From positions 168,380 through 232,379 of the forward strand of contig JAJYSJ010000004.1 in the NCBI GenBank assembly GCA_021793645.1: 64,000 nt of DNA. The letters are read 5' to 3'. A model generated the notes under the pieces. The model saw only the letters and a program-made list of their open reading frames with translations, had not been told where the DNA came from and did no database searches. A program made the position numbers and the translations under genes. The stretch comes from Bacillota bacterium (GTDB taxonomy: Bacteria > Bacillota > Sulfobacillia > JAJZYS01 > JAJYTV01). This document shows, one piece after another, positions 16,682 to 24,854 of the stretch (its first letter is position 1; every line of letters begins with the position of its first letter).

Positions 16682-16900
16682 CTATTCGGCCGCCTCGTTG
16701 ATCACATCGACGAGGCCGATCTCACGGCATAGTGCCCCTACCACGCCCAGGACCCCGGATCGGTAGCCCACGACGTCTTGCATGCCGCTACTCATCTGCA
16801 CGGTGGACGGCAGATCCTTGCTCAGGTCCTGCTCAATCTGCCGCGTGTTGCCGCGACACCTGGTCTTACCTCTCCACGGCAGGTGGAGTATCCCCTGCAC
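16682..16900 (-). pseudogene. Remnant of an IS1634/IS4-like transposase N-terminus
   Basis: The last 33 codons read MQDVVGYRSGVLGVVGALC and then REIGLVDVINEAAE before a stop. This resembles the N-terminal DUF4277-type helix of IS1634-family transposases (LPLVAALCRRLGLVDVI). Nothing of the catalytic DDE domain is present nearby, so it is at best a short relic. The upstream 38 codons do not look coding. Confidence 0.35.
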
Positions 16901-16945
16901 AGAAGGATCCCTCTTCGCTAGGGGGGCCTGGTCGTAGAATCGCTC

Positions 16946-17356
16946 CTACCCAGGCTTGCGCGCTTCGGCGCCCGCTTTCTTGATGTCCTTGGTGTTCTCC
17001 GTGCATACCCACGTGCCGTCCGTCTTGGCCCGCGCAGCCAGCAGTGCGTCCGCAAACGAGATCCCGTGCTGCTCCCAAAGCGAGAGGGCCGAGATCAGCG
17101 TTTCCTTGTCGCCGACCGTCTCGATGCTCTCCCAGGCGAGGATGCGCTTGATGTAATTCGCCGCCGTCGTGGGCGTGTAGCCGAACCTGCTCGTCAGCGT
17201 GTAGGTCAGCTCGTGCACGACGACGGGGTCGATTCGGCCCGTGGCGTTCCCAGTGGCCAGTCTGCCCAGGAGAACAGCGCACTCTGTGGAGTTGTTGTCT
17301 TGCGTCAGGGGGTGGATGAAGACGTTAGTGTCGAGCCAGCCGGCGTCTTCCGCCAC
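16946..17356 (-). CDS. PIN-domain ribonuclease toxin (VapC-like)
   Basis: From GTG 17356 the protein has 136 residues. It begins AGWLDTNVFIHPL, giving the first PIN Asp (Asp9). Further acidic residues occur in VVVHELTYTL (Glu) and GISFADALLAARA (Asp), the typical PIN metal-binding quartet. VapC toxins cleave tRNA or rRNA and are held inactive by the co-encoded antitoxin. The start lies two bases upstream of the antitoxin stop codon on this strand, overlapping it, so the pair is translationally coupled. The C-terminus has WVCTENTKDIKKAG in place of the common T.D..F motif. Confidence 0.85.
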   Translation of the reverse strand: MAEDAGWLDTNVFIHPLTQDNNSTECAVLLGRLATGNATGRIDPVVVHELTYTLTSRFGYTPTTAANYIKRILAWESIETVGDKETLISALSLWEQHGISFADALLAARAKTDGTWVCTENTKDIKKAGAEARKPG

Positions 17357-17357
17357 C

Positions 17358-17651
17358 TCAGTCTCCCTCCGACGCGGCCGCGGCCACCTCGGCCAGGGTG
17401 GTTGGCGGCTCTCCGGGATAGACCCTCTCCGCGATGGCCCGTCCCATCTCCTCCCGGATCTTCGCCATGTCGACCTCGACGTCAACCTTGGGGAAGTCGT
17501 CCAGAGACCATGTCGGGATAACCTCGACGACGAACTGCCGCTCGCCGAGCTGCTGGAGCAACAGGGTGTAGCCAGGCTCGATGCCGAGCGCCTCGCGGAA
17601 CTTCGCGGGGATCGTCACCTGGCCGCGGCCTTGCACCTTGACGAGTGCCAT
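17358..17651 (-). CDS. AbrB/MazE-type antitoxin (VapB-like)
   Basis: The 97-residue protein starts at ATG 17651 after GGAGGTG with ideal spacing. An in-frame ATG 39 bases earlier, also with AAGGAGG, is an alternative. The N-terminal half is a swapped-hairpin AbrB domain: VKVQGRGQVTIPAKFREALG and then EPGYTLLLQQ. The acidic C-terminal half should bind and neutralise the PIN toxin encoded directly after it. Such antitoxins usually repress their own promoter. The pair is carried inside the 3-kb insertion. Confidence 0.86.
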   Translation of the reverse strand: MALVKVQGRGQVTIPAKFREALGIEPGYTLLLQQLGERQFVVEVIPTWSLDDFPKVDVEVDMAKIREEMGRAIAERVYPGEPPTTLAEVAAAASEGD

Positions 17652-17827
17652 CGCTGCACCTCCAGTACCTCTCTGCTGCTTGTCCATCTTACAGCAAACC
17701 TCCTTCCTTGCGGTACCTCCATTCTCGCCCCGCGGCGCTGCGCACAATGCAGAAGCCGGGCGACCAACCCCTGTCGGGTCGTGCCGCCCGGTGGTCCGAT
17801 GTGCGGGATGCTGTGGCAACGTGTCGT

Positions 17828-18094
17828 CTATGGATCGACGGCCGGCCCGCAGGCCACGTACAGTGTCACCTGAGCCAGGCTTCCTCCAAGTAGCCGTCCG
17901 TTGATCACGGTCTTCCCACGGCTGTTCCTAGTCAGGGCAAGGAAGTTGGTCGTCAGGAGGCCGAGAGTCGTTAGATGGGCTCGCACTGTGTCTGACAGAT
18001 AGAGTTCGGATACTTGGTGAAGCCACGCGAGAGCCTGCTCCAAAACTGCCAGGACCTCAATTGGTGCCTGTTCGCGCGGCTTTCCTGCGAACAT
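17828..18094 (-). CDS. Hypothetical frame of 88 residues inside the insertion
   Basis: From ATG 18094 the frame encodes a helical N-terminal half (APIEVLAVLEQALAWLHQVS) and ends with GRLLGGSLAQVTLYVACG before the stop. I do not recognise it. It may be a real small gene, a fragment of a larger one cut by the transposase remnant, or chance. No strong ribosome-binding site is seen. The 176 bp between it and the antitoxin gene (17652-17827) show no gene. Confidence 0.3.
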   Translation of the reverse strand: MFAGKPREQAPIEVLAVLEQALAWLHQVSELYLSDTVRAHLTTLGLLTTNFLALTRNSRGKTVINGRLLGGSLAQVTLYVACGPAVDP

Positions 18095-18107
18095 TGCGCT
18101 AGCCGGT

Positions 18108-18833
18108 GAGAGCCACGCCATCTTCCTTGGCTCGCACGCGGTCCTGGTGGCGCTCGGCGTGGACGACGAAGGCCGCGAACACGTTCTGGGGCTGCGGGAA
18201 GGGTCGACGGAGAACGGCGCCCTTTCGGTCGCATTGCTGGAGGATCTGGCGTCCCGCGGCCTGCATGCGCAGAAGGGGCTCCTGTTCGTCGTCGACGGAT
18301 CCAAGGCGATCGCGGCCGCAGTGCAGCAGGTCTTCGGCGACCGGGCGCTCGTCCAGCGCTGCCAGGTGCACAAACGGAGAAACGTCGTGGAGCATCTCCC
18401 AAAGCGCGAGCAGGGCTGGGTCAGGTTGCGCTTGAGCACGGCCTGGGCGCAAAGCGATGCCGGACGCGCCAAGCACGATCTCGAGGCGCTCGCCAAGGAA
18501 CTGGACGTCAAGTACCCAGGCGCCGCGGCCAGCCTGCGCGAGGGGCTCGACCAGACCCTTACCGTACAGAAGCTGGGTCTGCCAGCGCAGCTGCGCCGAG
18601 GACTGCTCACCACCAACGCCATCGAGGCGCTCAACTCTCAGCTGCGCTCGACCGTTCGCCGCGTCTCACGCTTCACCACCGGCGACCAGGCCCTGCGTTG
18701 GGCTACCGTAGCCGCCCTTCGAGCAGAGGCACGGCTCTACCGCATGGCCGGCTACCGTCACCTGCCGCTGCTGGCTCGGGCCCTTGAGGTCTTCGTCAGC
18801 CGCCTCGACGAAGCTACAGCCCGTGCGAGCTAG
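18108..18833 (+). pseudogene. IS256-family transposase, N-terminally truncated
   Basis: The frame runs from about 18108 to TAG 18831-18833. It shows the C-terminal two-thirds of an IS256/mutator transposase: FVVDGSKAIAAAV (second catalytic Asp), VQRCQVHKRRNVVEHLP and LTTNAIEALNSQLR (catalytic Glu). The N-terminal DNA-binding part and the first catalytic Asp are missing; homology begins abruptly at HAIFLGSHAVLVALGVD. No proper start codon or ribosome-binding site is present, so it should be inactive. It defines the right end of the insertion. Confidence 0.88.
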
Positions 18834-18885
18834 ATAATCCGCGAAATCGGGCGTCCCCAAGTTCTACTACATTCAGGACACCACC

Positions 18886-18893
18886 CGCCACCC
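18886..18893. repeat. Right copy of the 8-bp target-site duplication
   Basis: CGCCACCC, identical to 15831-15838; see the insertion entry. Confidence 0.88.
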
Positions 18894-19884
18894 TTGGCAG
18901 CGAGGGATGCATGCCGACAAGAAAGTGGCTGTCGGGGGTATTGGTAAACAGGCACGAGCGCAGGGACATCGTGGGGCCGTCCGCCGCAGGGAAGTATCGC
19001 CGGATTGCCTCCCTGAGCACTTCCTCGTCGCGCGGATGGATCTCCCGGTCGACGCGGTCTGGGTCCTGCACCTCTTCAAGGTGGTGATAGCGGCCGATCT
19101 TGAAGCCGGGTATGCCATAGACGGGGAAGCCGTAGAACCTGCCGTCGTCGCCTTCCATGTTGAACACTGGGAAGCGCCCGAGAGCGAACTACTCCGGGCG
19201 CTTCGGCTGCGCCCAGAGCAGCACCTGGCGTTCCGGCTCCGCGAGGTCGCGAAGTTCCGGCAGCAGCTTGCCGAGCCACGGCCCCGCCGTCAGCACGAGG
19301 CGGCTTGCGCGGTATGCCGCGCGTTCGGTCTGCACGACGTAGTTGTCGCCGTCCGGCTGAAAACCCTGCACCGCCTCGCGCGCGTGTACGGATGCACCAA
19401 GCGTTTGAGCGGCAGCGACACGGGAGCAGATTGCCTGCTCCGATAGCACGAAGCCGCCATCCGGCTGGTACACTGCCTGCATTTCGTCTGGCAGGCGGTA
19501 GCCGGGAAATTTTTCTTTGAGGGCCCGCGCAGTAAGCAGTTCATGCGGCAAGTGGTGTTCCGCGCATGAGCGAAGGGCACCCCGCAGCGTCTGGCTGTCA
19601 GGCGGCCAGGCATCGATGGAGCCTGTAATGTGCAGAAGTCGGTCGCCCGTTTCGTGCTCCAGCACGCGCCACAGTTCGTAAGCCCGCCGCAGGAGCGGGA
19701 CGTAGGACGGGTCCTCCCAGTAGGCGAGCCGGATGATCCTGTTCACGCCGTGCGAGGACCCCTCGGCGTTCGGTATGTCGAACCGCTCAAGGCCAAGAAC
19801 GTCGATGCCCCGCTTCGCCAAGTGGTACACGGCCGCGCTTCCCATCCCGCCGACGCCGACGACGATCGCCTCCACGCGCCGCAC
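18886..19884 (-). pseudogene. N-terminal part of a sarcosine-oxidase-like FAD oxidoreductase, with in-frame TAG and insertion
   Basis: From GTG 19884 (AGGGGG upstream) the protein begins VEAIVVGVGGMGSAAVYHLA, the FAD-binding GxGxxG fold of the monomeric sarcosine oxidase / N-methyltryptophan oxidase group. It continues with SSHGVNRIIRLAY. A TAG at 19191-19189 (codon 232) interrupts it between KRPE and FALGRFPVFNMEGDDG. The same frame then continues with GFPVYGIPGFKIGRYHH and TPDSHFLVGMHPSLPRV up to the insertion. The gene is therefore broken twice; its last 44 codons lie at 15699-15830. The enzyme would have oxidised an N-methylated amino acid, releasing formaldehyde and peroxide. Confidence 0.9.
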
Positions 19885-20001
19885 GGCAGATCCCCCTCGT
19901 TCGATCCTTGGGCATAGGTTGGCTGTGGTGTTCCGCCGATCCTGCGGGTGCATGGTATACTGGCGCAGGTCATCAAGCACTGGGGAGGTCAACCGACAGA
20001 C

Positions 20002-20466
20002 ATGGCGACGCTGCGCGAAGCGGTCGAGGCAATGCTGGAGAAGGATGGCTGGGTGTTCGCACCCGTTGAGGGGCAGACAACCCTCGCGATGGGCTACAAG
20101 GGCGAAAGCGGCATGTGGTCCTGCTATGCGCATGTCGACGACGAGCGCGGCACCTTTGTCTTCTACTCCGTGAGCGACCGGCCGGTGCCCGAGCGCCATC
20201 GCTCTGCAACGGCGGAGTTCCTGACACGGGCGAACTTCGGCCTCGTGCTCGGGAACTTCGAGCTGGACTTTTCTGACGGAGAGACTCGCTTCAAGACGAG
20301 TGCGGAACTCGGCGGGACGGAACCGACGCTGGAGCTGTTACGCCCGGTGGTCTATGCCAATATCGCCGCGATGGACCGTTACCTGCCAGGGTTCGACGGC
20401 GTTTCGCGGGGCAGCATGACGCCGCAGGAAGCGATCGCGCTGTGCGAAGGCACACAACCGCAGTAA
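20002..20466 (+). CDS. YbjN-domain protein
   Basis: The start chosen is ATG 20002, 12 bases after GGGGAGGT, giving 154 residues. The protein resembles the YbjN (type III secretion chaperone-like) fold: an N-terminal helix, a WVFAPVEGQTTLAMGYKG beta stretch, and the NFGLVLGNFELDFSDGETRF segment that is typical of the family. Its role is unknown; YbjN proteins have been linked to stress responses. A TATACT at 19956-19961 may be its -10. It is divergent from the broken oxidase gene and followed by a terminator. Confidence 0.7.
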   Translation: MATLREAVEAMLEKDGWVFAPVEGQTTLAMGYKGESGMWSCYAHVDDERGTFVFYSVSDRPVPERHRSATAEFLTRANFGLVLGNFELDFSDGETRFKTSAELGGTEPTLELLRPVVYANIAAMDRYLPGFDGVSRGSMTPQEAIALCEGTQPQ

Positions 20467-20507
20467 TCCCTGCGGCGGGCCACGGCTGACAGCGCGGGGT
20501 TGTCCCT

Positions 20508-20538
20508 GGCGCCGGAGCATCCGGCGCCTTTCCTATTT
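20508..20538 (+). terminator. Rho-independent terminator after the YbjN gene
   Basis: The stem GGCGCCGG pairs with CCGGCGCC around a 5-base loop and is followed by TTTCCTATTTT. Confidence 0.85.
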
Positions 20539-20579
20539 TAAAAGCATAAGTGCACCGTTTGACCCATCGTGGCCCATCT

Positions 20580-20635
20580 TGTCGCATGACGCTCGCGGCC
20601 GTTCGGCAGGCTTCTTCCGACGCCTTGCCTATACT
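20580..20635 (+). promoter_or_regulatory. Candidate spoIIE promoter region with a Spo0A-box-like site
   Basis: TGTCGCA (20580-20586) differs by one base from the Spo0A box TGTCGAA. TATACT (20630-20635) could be a -10 box. In Bacillus, spoIIE is transcribed by sigma-A with Spo0A. The -35 is not recognisable and the box is a single imperfect copy, so this is tentative. The first spoIIE codon is 59 bases further on. Confidence 0.3.
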
Positions 20636-20693
20636 TGGCGGGACGCAGTGGGGACATGCTCGGACGACGGGCTTCACAGCAGGAGGCGGTCCA

Positions 20694-22793
20694 TTGGCGC
20701 AAAGGCGGGGCATAGCGCGCCGCTTCGCCGTTCGCTGGCCGGAGGCGGCCGCCACGCTGGCATTGGCCGTCCTACTGGCACACGCGGAGGTCTCACCATG
20801 GGGGCTGCCGCTGCCGCTGGCGCTATCGGTTGCCGGCGGAGCGGCTGAACTCCCCTTCGGTGCGTTCGGCGCGCTCGGTAGTGTGGTTGGGGCGGCCTGG
20901 GCAGGGGATCCCTTGCTCGGACTGCTTTGCCTTGCCGCACCGCTCGGAGGGGCGTTCGGCCGCTTGCGCCTTGGCCTGCGCCGCGGAATCGCGGGTGTCC
21001 TGTGGGTTGGCCTGCTGGCCGTGCCCGCAGCGTACCTCATGCACGGCGGCTCCATACGCTACACGCTGATCCCTCTCACCATGCTCCTTGCGCTGATCGC
21101 CGCATCGGCTGGCGCGGCGCTGCGCGGTCCGTCGCCGGAAGGACGACGCCTCGCCGCTGCGGTGCTCGCCGTATGGGCGGCCCTGGCGCTCGGTGGCGTG
21201 TCCATCCTTGGGACGGTGCTCGCACCACTGGCTTCGCTGCTTCTGGCGTTCGCTGCCGTACGAGTGCGCACTGCGGCAGTTCCGTTTGCGGCCATGCTGG
21301 GCCTTTCGCTTGTCCTGACGGGGAACGCTGCGCCTGCCTTTGGGCTGGGTCTTGCGACGGGAGCTGCTCTCGGCGTGTACCTGCGCCGCTACGGTGGATT
21401 CCAGGCCTGGCTGGGATTTGCAGTCGGTGTGCTCCTGCCCCTTGGAGGCATGCAGATCGGTGCGCTCGAGAGCATCATCACGACGCTCCTCGTCCTGCTC
21501 GGGGTCAGCCTGTCCCTTCCGGACAGACTCTACCGCGCGCTGCGCAGCTATTTCGCGCCAGCGGCACCAGTGCAGGCGGAGCCACCCGGACCACCGGAGC
21601 GTCTCGCCGAAGCGCTGGCGCAGATTGACACCCTGGTGCAGGAACTCAGCCAGGATCGTGCGCCCGCAATCACCGAGGAGACCGATGTCGCACGCTTTTT
21701 GGGCGGGGTGCGAGAGCGGGTGTGCACAGGCTGCCCCCACGAGGCGACCTGCTGGGATGCCGGGTTCTACACCACCTATACCGGGGTACGGGATCTGATG
21801 CTGCGGGGGGACGGGCCGCCGGCGGGTGCCCGTGATCTGCCGCCCGATCTACGCAAGCGCTGTCCTCGTCCTGACCAGGTTGCAACGGCAGTCGTGCTGG
21901 CCGGCGACCAGCTGCGCGCCGAGGCGAACGTGCGCCGCCTGCTGCATGCCGAAAGGACGCTGACCCGGGACACGCTGATGGGCGTACGCCAGATGCTGGG
22001 CTGGGCGCTCACCGAGCCATCGGAGCCGGAGCCGCGCAGGCTCAGCTTCAGTTCGGGGCTGGCGCGCGTGGCGAAGAACCAGGCGGGCGTCTCCGGAGAC
22101 AACTACGTCGTGCGCGAACTGCCGGACGGGCGGCTGCTGCTGGGGCTCAGCGACGGAATGGGCGCAGGCGTGGAGGCGGCGGAGCAGAGTGCATCTGCCC
22201 TTGACGTGGTGGAGGGCTTCCTCGCAGCGGGCATGGATCCCGTGGTCGCGCTGCGGGCAGCGAATGCTGCCAGGCGCGGTGCGAGGGGAGAGACCTTCGC
22301 CACGCTCGATCTGGCGATCGCGGACCTCGCCGGGGGGGAGGTCGTCTCGCTGAAAATCGGAGCACCGGAGACATACCTGCGCCGCAACGGGGAAGTGCAG
22401 GTGCTGCGTGGAGACGCGCTGCCGCTCGGGATCCTGCCCGAGGCGCAGGCTGCGGTGCAGCATCTGCCGCTGCGCGCAGGCGATCTCCTGGTACTGGTCT
22501 CCGACGGCGTCCTGGAAGGTCCGCCAGGCCCGCGCGGGCATTGGCTCGAGGCGCTGCTCGAAGCGCTGACCGGCTCCGACCCGCAGTATCTGGCGGAGGC
22601 GATCCTCGATGCCGCGCTCGGCCACCGGCGCCACGCGCGGGATGACGTGACTGTTCTCGTCACCGCATTCCACCCCGCCGCCCAGGAGCCGGAGATCCGC
22701 GCCTGGGTGCGGAGAGGCCATCCGGAACTGGGTATCGTTGGTGGAAGACCTGGGCAGACTGCGCAAGGAAGGAGGCGACGCCCGCGTGGGTGA
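20694..22793 (+). CDS. spoIIE: Stage II sporulation protein E (SpoIIE phosphatase)
   Basis: I place the start at TTG 20694, seven bases after AGGAGG; earlier in-frame starts lack a ribosome-binding site. The 699-residue protein has an N-terminal membrane region of about ten helices (residues 15 to about 285). A regulatory part follows with cysteines VCTGCPHEATCW and KRCP, seen in other SpoIIE proteins. The C-terminal PP2C-type phosphatase begins near residue 445, with GDNYVV, LLLGLSDGMGAGVEAAEQS and ARDDVTVLV. SpoIIE dephosphorylates SpoIIAA to activate sigma-F in the forespore and takes part in polar division. It is shorter than the 827-residue Bacillus protein. Gene order to ftsH matches Bacillus. 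Confidence 0.93.
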   Translation: MAQRRGIARRFAVRWPEAAATLALAVLLAHAEVSPWGLPLPLALSVAGGAAELPFGAFGALGSVVGAAWAGDPLLGLLCLAAPLGGAFGRLRLGLRRGIAGVLWVGLLAVPAAYLMHGGSIRYTLIPLTMLLALIAASAGAALRGPSPEGRRLAAAVLAVWAALALGGVSILGTVLAPLASLLLAFAAVRVRTAAVPFAAMLGLSLVLTGNAAPAFGLGLATGAALGVYLRRYGGFQAWLGFAVGVLLPLGGMQIGALESIITTLLVLLGVSLSLPDRLYRALRSYFAPAAPVQAEPPGPPERLAEALAQIDTLVQELSQDRAPAITEETDVARFLGGVRERVCTGCPHEATCWDAGFYTTYTGVRDLMLRGDGPPAGARDLPPDLRKRCPRPDQVATAVVLAGDQLRAEANVRRLLHAERTLTRDTLMGVRQMLGWALTEPSEPEPRRLSFSSGLARVAKNQAGVSGDNYVVRELPDGRLLLGLSDGMGAGVEAAEQSASALDVVEGFLAAGMDPVVALRAANAARRGARGETFATLDLAIADLAGGEVVSLKIGAPETYLRRNGEVQVLRGDALPLGILPEAQAAVQHLPLRAGDLLVLVSDGVLEGPPGPRGHWLEALLEALTGSDPQYLAEAILDAALGHRRHARDDVTVLVTAFHPAAQEPEIRAWVRRGHPELGIVGGRPGQTAQGRRRRPRG

Positions 22794-23469
22794 GGCCGTC
22801 GACCGACCAGTGATCTGGGGGCAGTCGCATCGCTACCAGCTCGGGCCAGCCTTGGGCGAACGAACCTTCTGGGCCAGCGACGAGACAGGGCGGGCCTGGG
22901 CCGTCGAGATCGGGCGCGCGGAACTGCTGCATGCTCGGGAGGAACTCCTCCGCCAACTGCCGCAGGGGACACTGCCGCGAATGCGGGAAATTGGGGACAT
23001 GCCGGGCGGGCGCCTGGCCTACGTCGTCAGCGAGTGGCTTGCGGGCTACACGCTGGGAAATCTGTTGCACGAAGGCCGCCGCATGGCGCCTATGGAGATC
23101 CGCCGTCTCGGCTACGACATCGCCCAGCAGATCGAACTGGCGCTGCAGCATGGCGCGGAAGTCGTCTCCGTGCGACCGGCCGACCTTCTCTACGCGACGG
23201 CCGAACGGCGCTGGCGCCTCCTCAGCCCTGGCGAGTGGCGGCACTACGAAGGCGGTCCCATCGACCTGACATGGCTCGCCGTCGCGATGCTGGGAGCAGG
23301 GGGTAGCGTTCCCGGAGAGGAGCCGCCCTGGGCCCAAGAGGACCAGAAGCTCTGGCAGTTGCTGCAGGAAACGATGCGCAACAAGTGGCAGGTGCGGCAA
23401 TGGAGCCGGCGCCTTCGCCCGCTGCACGGCATCATGCGCGCGCTGGGCGGAGGCATGCAGCAGCCGTAG
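22786..23469 (+). CDS. Degenerate protein-kinase-like protein at the YabT position
   Basis: The start is GTG 22786 after AAGGAGG, overlapping spoIIE by 8 bases; 227 residues. It resembles a truncated bacterial Ser/Thr kinase N-lobe and hinge (YQLGPALGERTFWASDETG, YVVSEWLAGYTLGNLL). The usual lysine, the HRD catalytic loop and the DFG motif are missing; the loop region reads VRPADLLYATAERRWRLLSP. In Bacillus the gene between spoIIE and tilS encodes YabT, a sporulation-linked Ser/Thr kinase. This looks like an inactive relative, perhaps a scaffold. The kinase assignment rests on weak similarity and on gene order. Confidence 0.6.
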   Translation: MGEAVDRPVIWGQSHRYQLGPALGERTFWASDETGRAWAVEIGRAELLHAREELLRQLPQGTLPRMREIGDMPGGRLAYVVSEWLAGYTLGNLLHEGRRMAPMEIRRLGYDIAQQIELALQHGAEVVSVRPADLLYATAERRWRLLSPGEWRHYEGGPIDLTWLAVAMLGAGGSVPGEEPPWAQEDQKLWQLLQETMRNKWQVRQWSRRLRPLHGIMRALGGGMQQP

Positions 23470-23483
23470 GCAGGAGCCGGGCG

Positions 23484-24803
23484 GTGCCCGTCGAAGCCGG
23501 GCGGCATATGGAGGATCTACTGGCGGATCTGCGCGCGGAGGCGGAGCGCCGCGGACTGCGCGGCGCCATGTGCGTCGTGGCGGTCTCCGGCGGCCCGGAC
23601 TCCGTTGCGCTCTGGCATCTTCTAGTGCAGACGGCACCCGCACTCGGGCTGCGCCTGCACCTATGCCATGTCGACCACGGCTGGAGGCCTCAGGATGCGG
23701 CACGCGAGGCGGCGCTGGCCGCTCGAATGGCAGAGCGGGCAGGCGTCGGCTGCAGCATTATCCACCTCCCGACGCCGGACCGGCTGAGCGAGGAGGACGC
23801 GCGCGACCACCGCCTTGCCGTGCTCAGCCGCGTCGCTGCCGGCCTAAGTGCGGCGGCTGTCGCACTCGGCCATCAGGAGGACGACCAGGCGGAGACCGTG
23901 CTGATGCAGCTCTTGCGCGGTTCGGCCAGGGCAGCCGGCATGGCCGCGTGGCGAGCGCCGTTCTGGCGTCCTTTGCTCGGGGTGCCAAAGGAAAGGTTGA
24001 TCGCAGTCTGCCGGGAGGCTGGCCTCGCGTACAGCGTCGATGCGACGAACGATTCGGACGGAAACCTGCGTGCGCGGCTGCGACAGGATGTCATGCCCCT
24101 CCTGCGCCGGGAGAACCCGCGCGTTGTCGCGGCGATCGCCCGCAATGCCGGGCTGCGGGCGGAGGACGACCAACTGCTGGAGGAGGAGGCGCGCGTGATG
24201 CTTGCGGCGCTGCCCGTTCTGCCCGGAGGCGTCGACATCAGGCCGCTGAGGACGGCGCCCGGGCCAGTTGCGCGCCGCGCGCTGCGGGCACTACTGCTGC
24301 AGGTCGGAGTGCCGGCGCCGCAGGAACGCATCGCGCAGCTGCTTGCAGCACTGCGCGCGGGCCGGCGCATGAGTCCGGCGCAGGGCATCCGACTCGAAGA
24401 CGGTGCCCTCTGGTCGAGGATCAGCCGGCCGGACGCCTTGTCGCTGCGCGATGGCATGCGTGCGCGCTTTGGCGATCTCTGGATCGGCGTGGGGGAACCT
24501 CCGGCGGGAGCGATGTCGGTCGACATTCCAAAGGGCGAGGTTGCGGTCCGGGGGCGTTTGCCTGGCGATCGGCTGCACACTCCCTCGGGCACGCGCAAAC
24601 TGCAGGATATCCTCGTCGACGCGAAGGTGCCAAGACGCGTGCGGGATCTTGTGCCAATCCTCATGATTGATGGAGTACCATTCTGGGTACCAGGCCAACC
24701 GTGGCGACCTGAGACGGCGCTGCAAAGCGCCCGGGAACCCAGCCGGACGGCCTGGGCAGCGCCTGCCCAGGTTGTTACCTCTCTTTGGAGTGTGCTAAAA
24801 TGA
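23484..24803 (+). CDS. tilS: tRNA(Ile)-lysidine synthase
   Basis: The start is GTG 23484, seven bases after AGGAG (ATG 23508 is possible); 439 residues. The PP-loop motif SGGPDSVALW lies near residue 32, followed by HVDHGWR and the GHQEDDQAETVLMQLLRGS segment, all standard for TilS. The C-terminal domain keeps DRLHTPSGTRKLQDILVDAKVPR split over the family substrate-binding region. The enzyme attaches lysine to C34 of tRNA-Ile(CAT) using ATP, so that it reads ATA codons; it is normally essential. In Bacillus hprT lies between tilS and ftsH; here it is absent and the ftsH promoter overlaps the tilS end. Confidence 0.93.
   Translation: MPVEAGRHMEDLLADLRAEAERRGLRGAMCVVAVSGGPDSVALWHLLVQTAPALGLRLHLCHVDHGWRPQDAAREAALAARMAERAGVGCSIIHLPTPDRLSEEDARDHRLAVLSRVAAGLSAAAVALGHQEDDQAETVLMQLLRGSARAAGMAAWRAPFWRPLLGVPKERLIAVCREAGLAYSVDATNDSDGNLRARLRQDVMPLLRRENPRVVAAIARNAGLRAEDDQLLEEEARVMLAALPVLPGGVDIRPLRTAPGPVARRALRALLLQVGVPAPQERIAQLLAALRAGRRMSPAQGIRLEDGALWSRISRPDALSLRDGMRARFGDLWIGVGEPPAGAMSVDIPKGEVAVRGRLPGDRLHTPSGTRKLQDILVDAKVPRRVRDLVPILMIDGVPFWVPGQPWRPETALQSAREPSRTAWAAPAQVVTSLWSVLK
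24772..24801 (+). promoter_or_regulatory. Sigma-A-type promoter of ftsH
   Basis: TTGTTA (24772-24777), an 18-base spacer and TAAAAT (24796-24801) overlap the last codons of tilS. Just before it, CCTGGGCA and TGCCCAGG form a stem that could act as a weak terminator or a regulatory structure. Confidence 0.6.
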
Positions 24804-24854
24804 GCCGATTCGCGCGGCCCCGCTCGTGTGCCCGCGAAAGGAGGCCGGTCCGCG

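Larger units (their letters stand above)
15839..18885. mobile_element. 3,047-bp insertion bounded by an 8-bp duplication, with an IS256-type right end
   Basis: The segment splits a sarcosine-oxidase-like gene exactly, and removing it together with one octamer restores the reading frame. The right end holds the C-terminal part of an IS256-family transposase stopping 52 bp from the edge, as in intact elements. The terminal sequence read inwards from 18885 begins GGTGGTGTCCTGAATGTAG. The left end does not match it; only a GGTGTCCT at 15896-15903 is shared. The interior carries a lipoprotein gene, an IS1634-type remnant, a toxin-antitoxin pair and an unidentified frame, all on the minus strand. 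It is too long and too mixed for a simple IS, so it is a rearranged or composite element. Confidence 0.82.

Noticed and set aside
16801..16945. Coding potential between the IS1634-like relic and the toxin gene
   Set aside because: Short frames only, no ribosome-binding sites or motifs.
15699..19884. Two separate small oxidoreductase genes instead of one interrupted gene
   Set aside because: The two fragments are complementary parts of one family, share the octamer at the break and join in frame.
20550..20693. Earlier GTG (20550) or ATG start for spoIIE
   Set aside because: No ribosome-binding site there, the added 48 residues look non-coding, and TTG 20694 has AGGAGG at ideal spacing.
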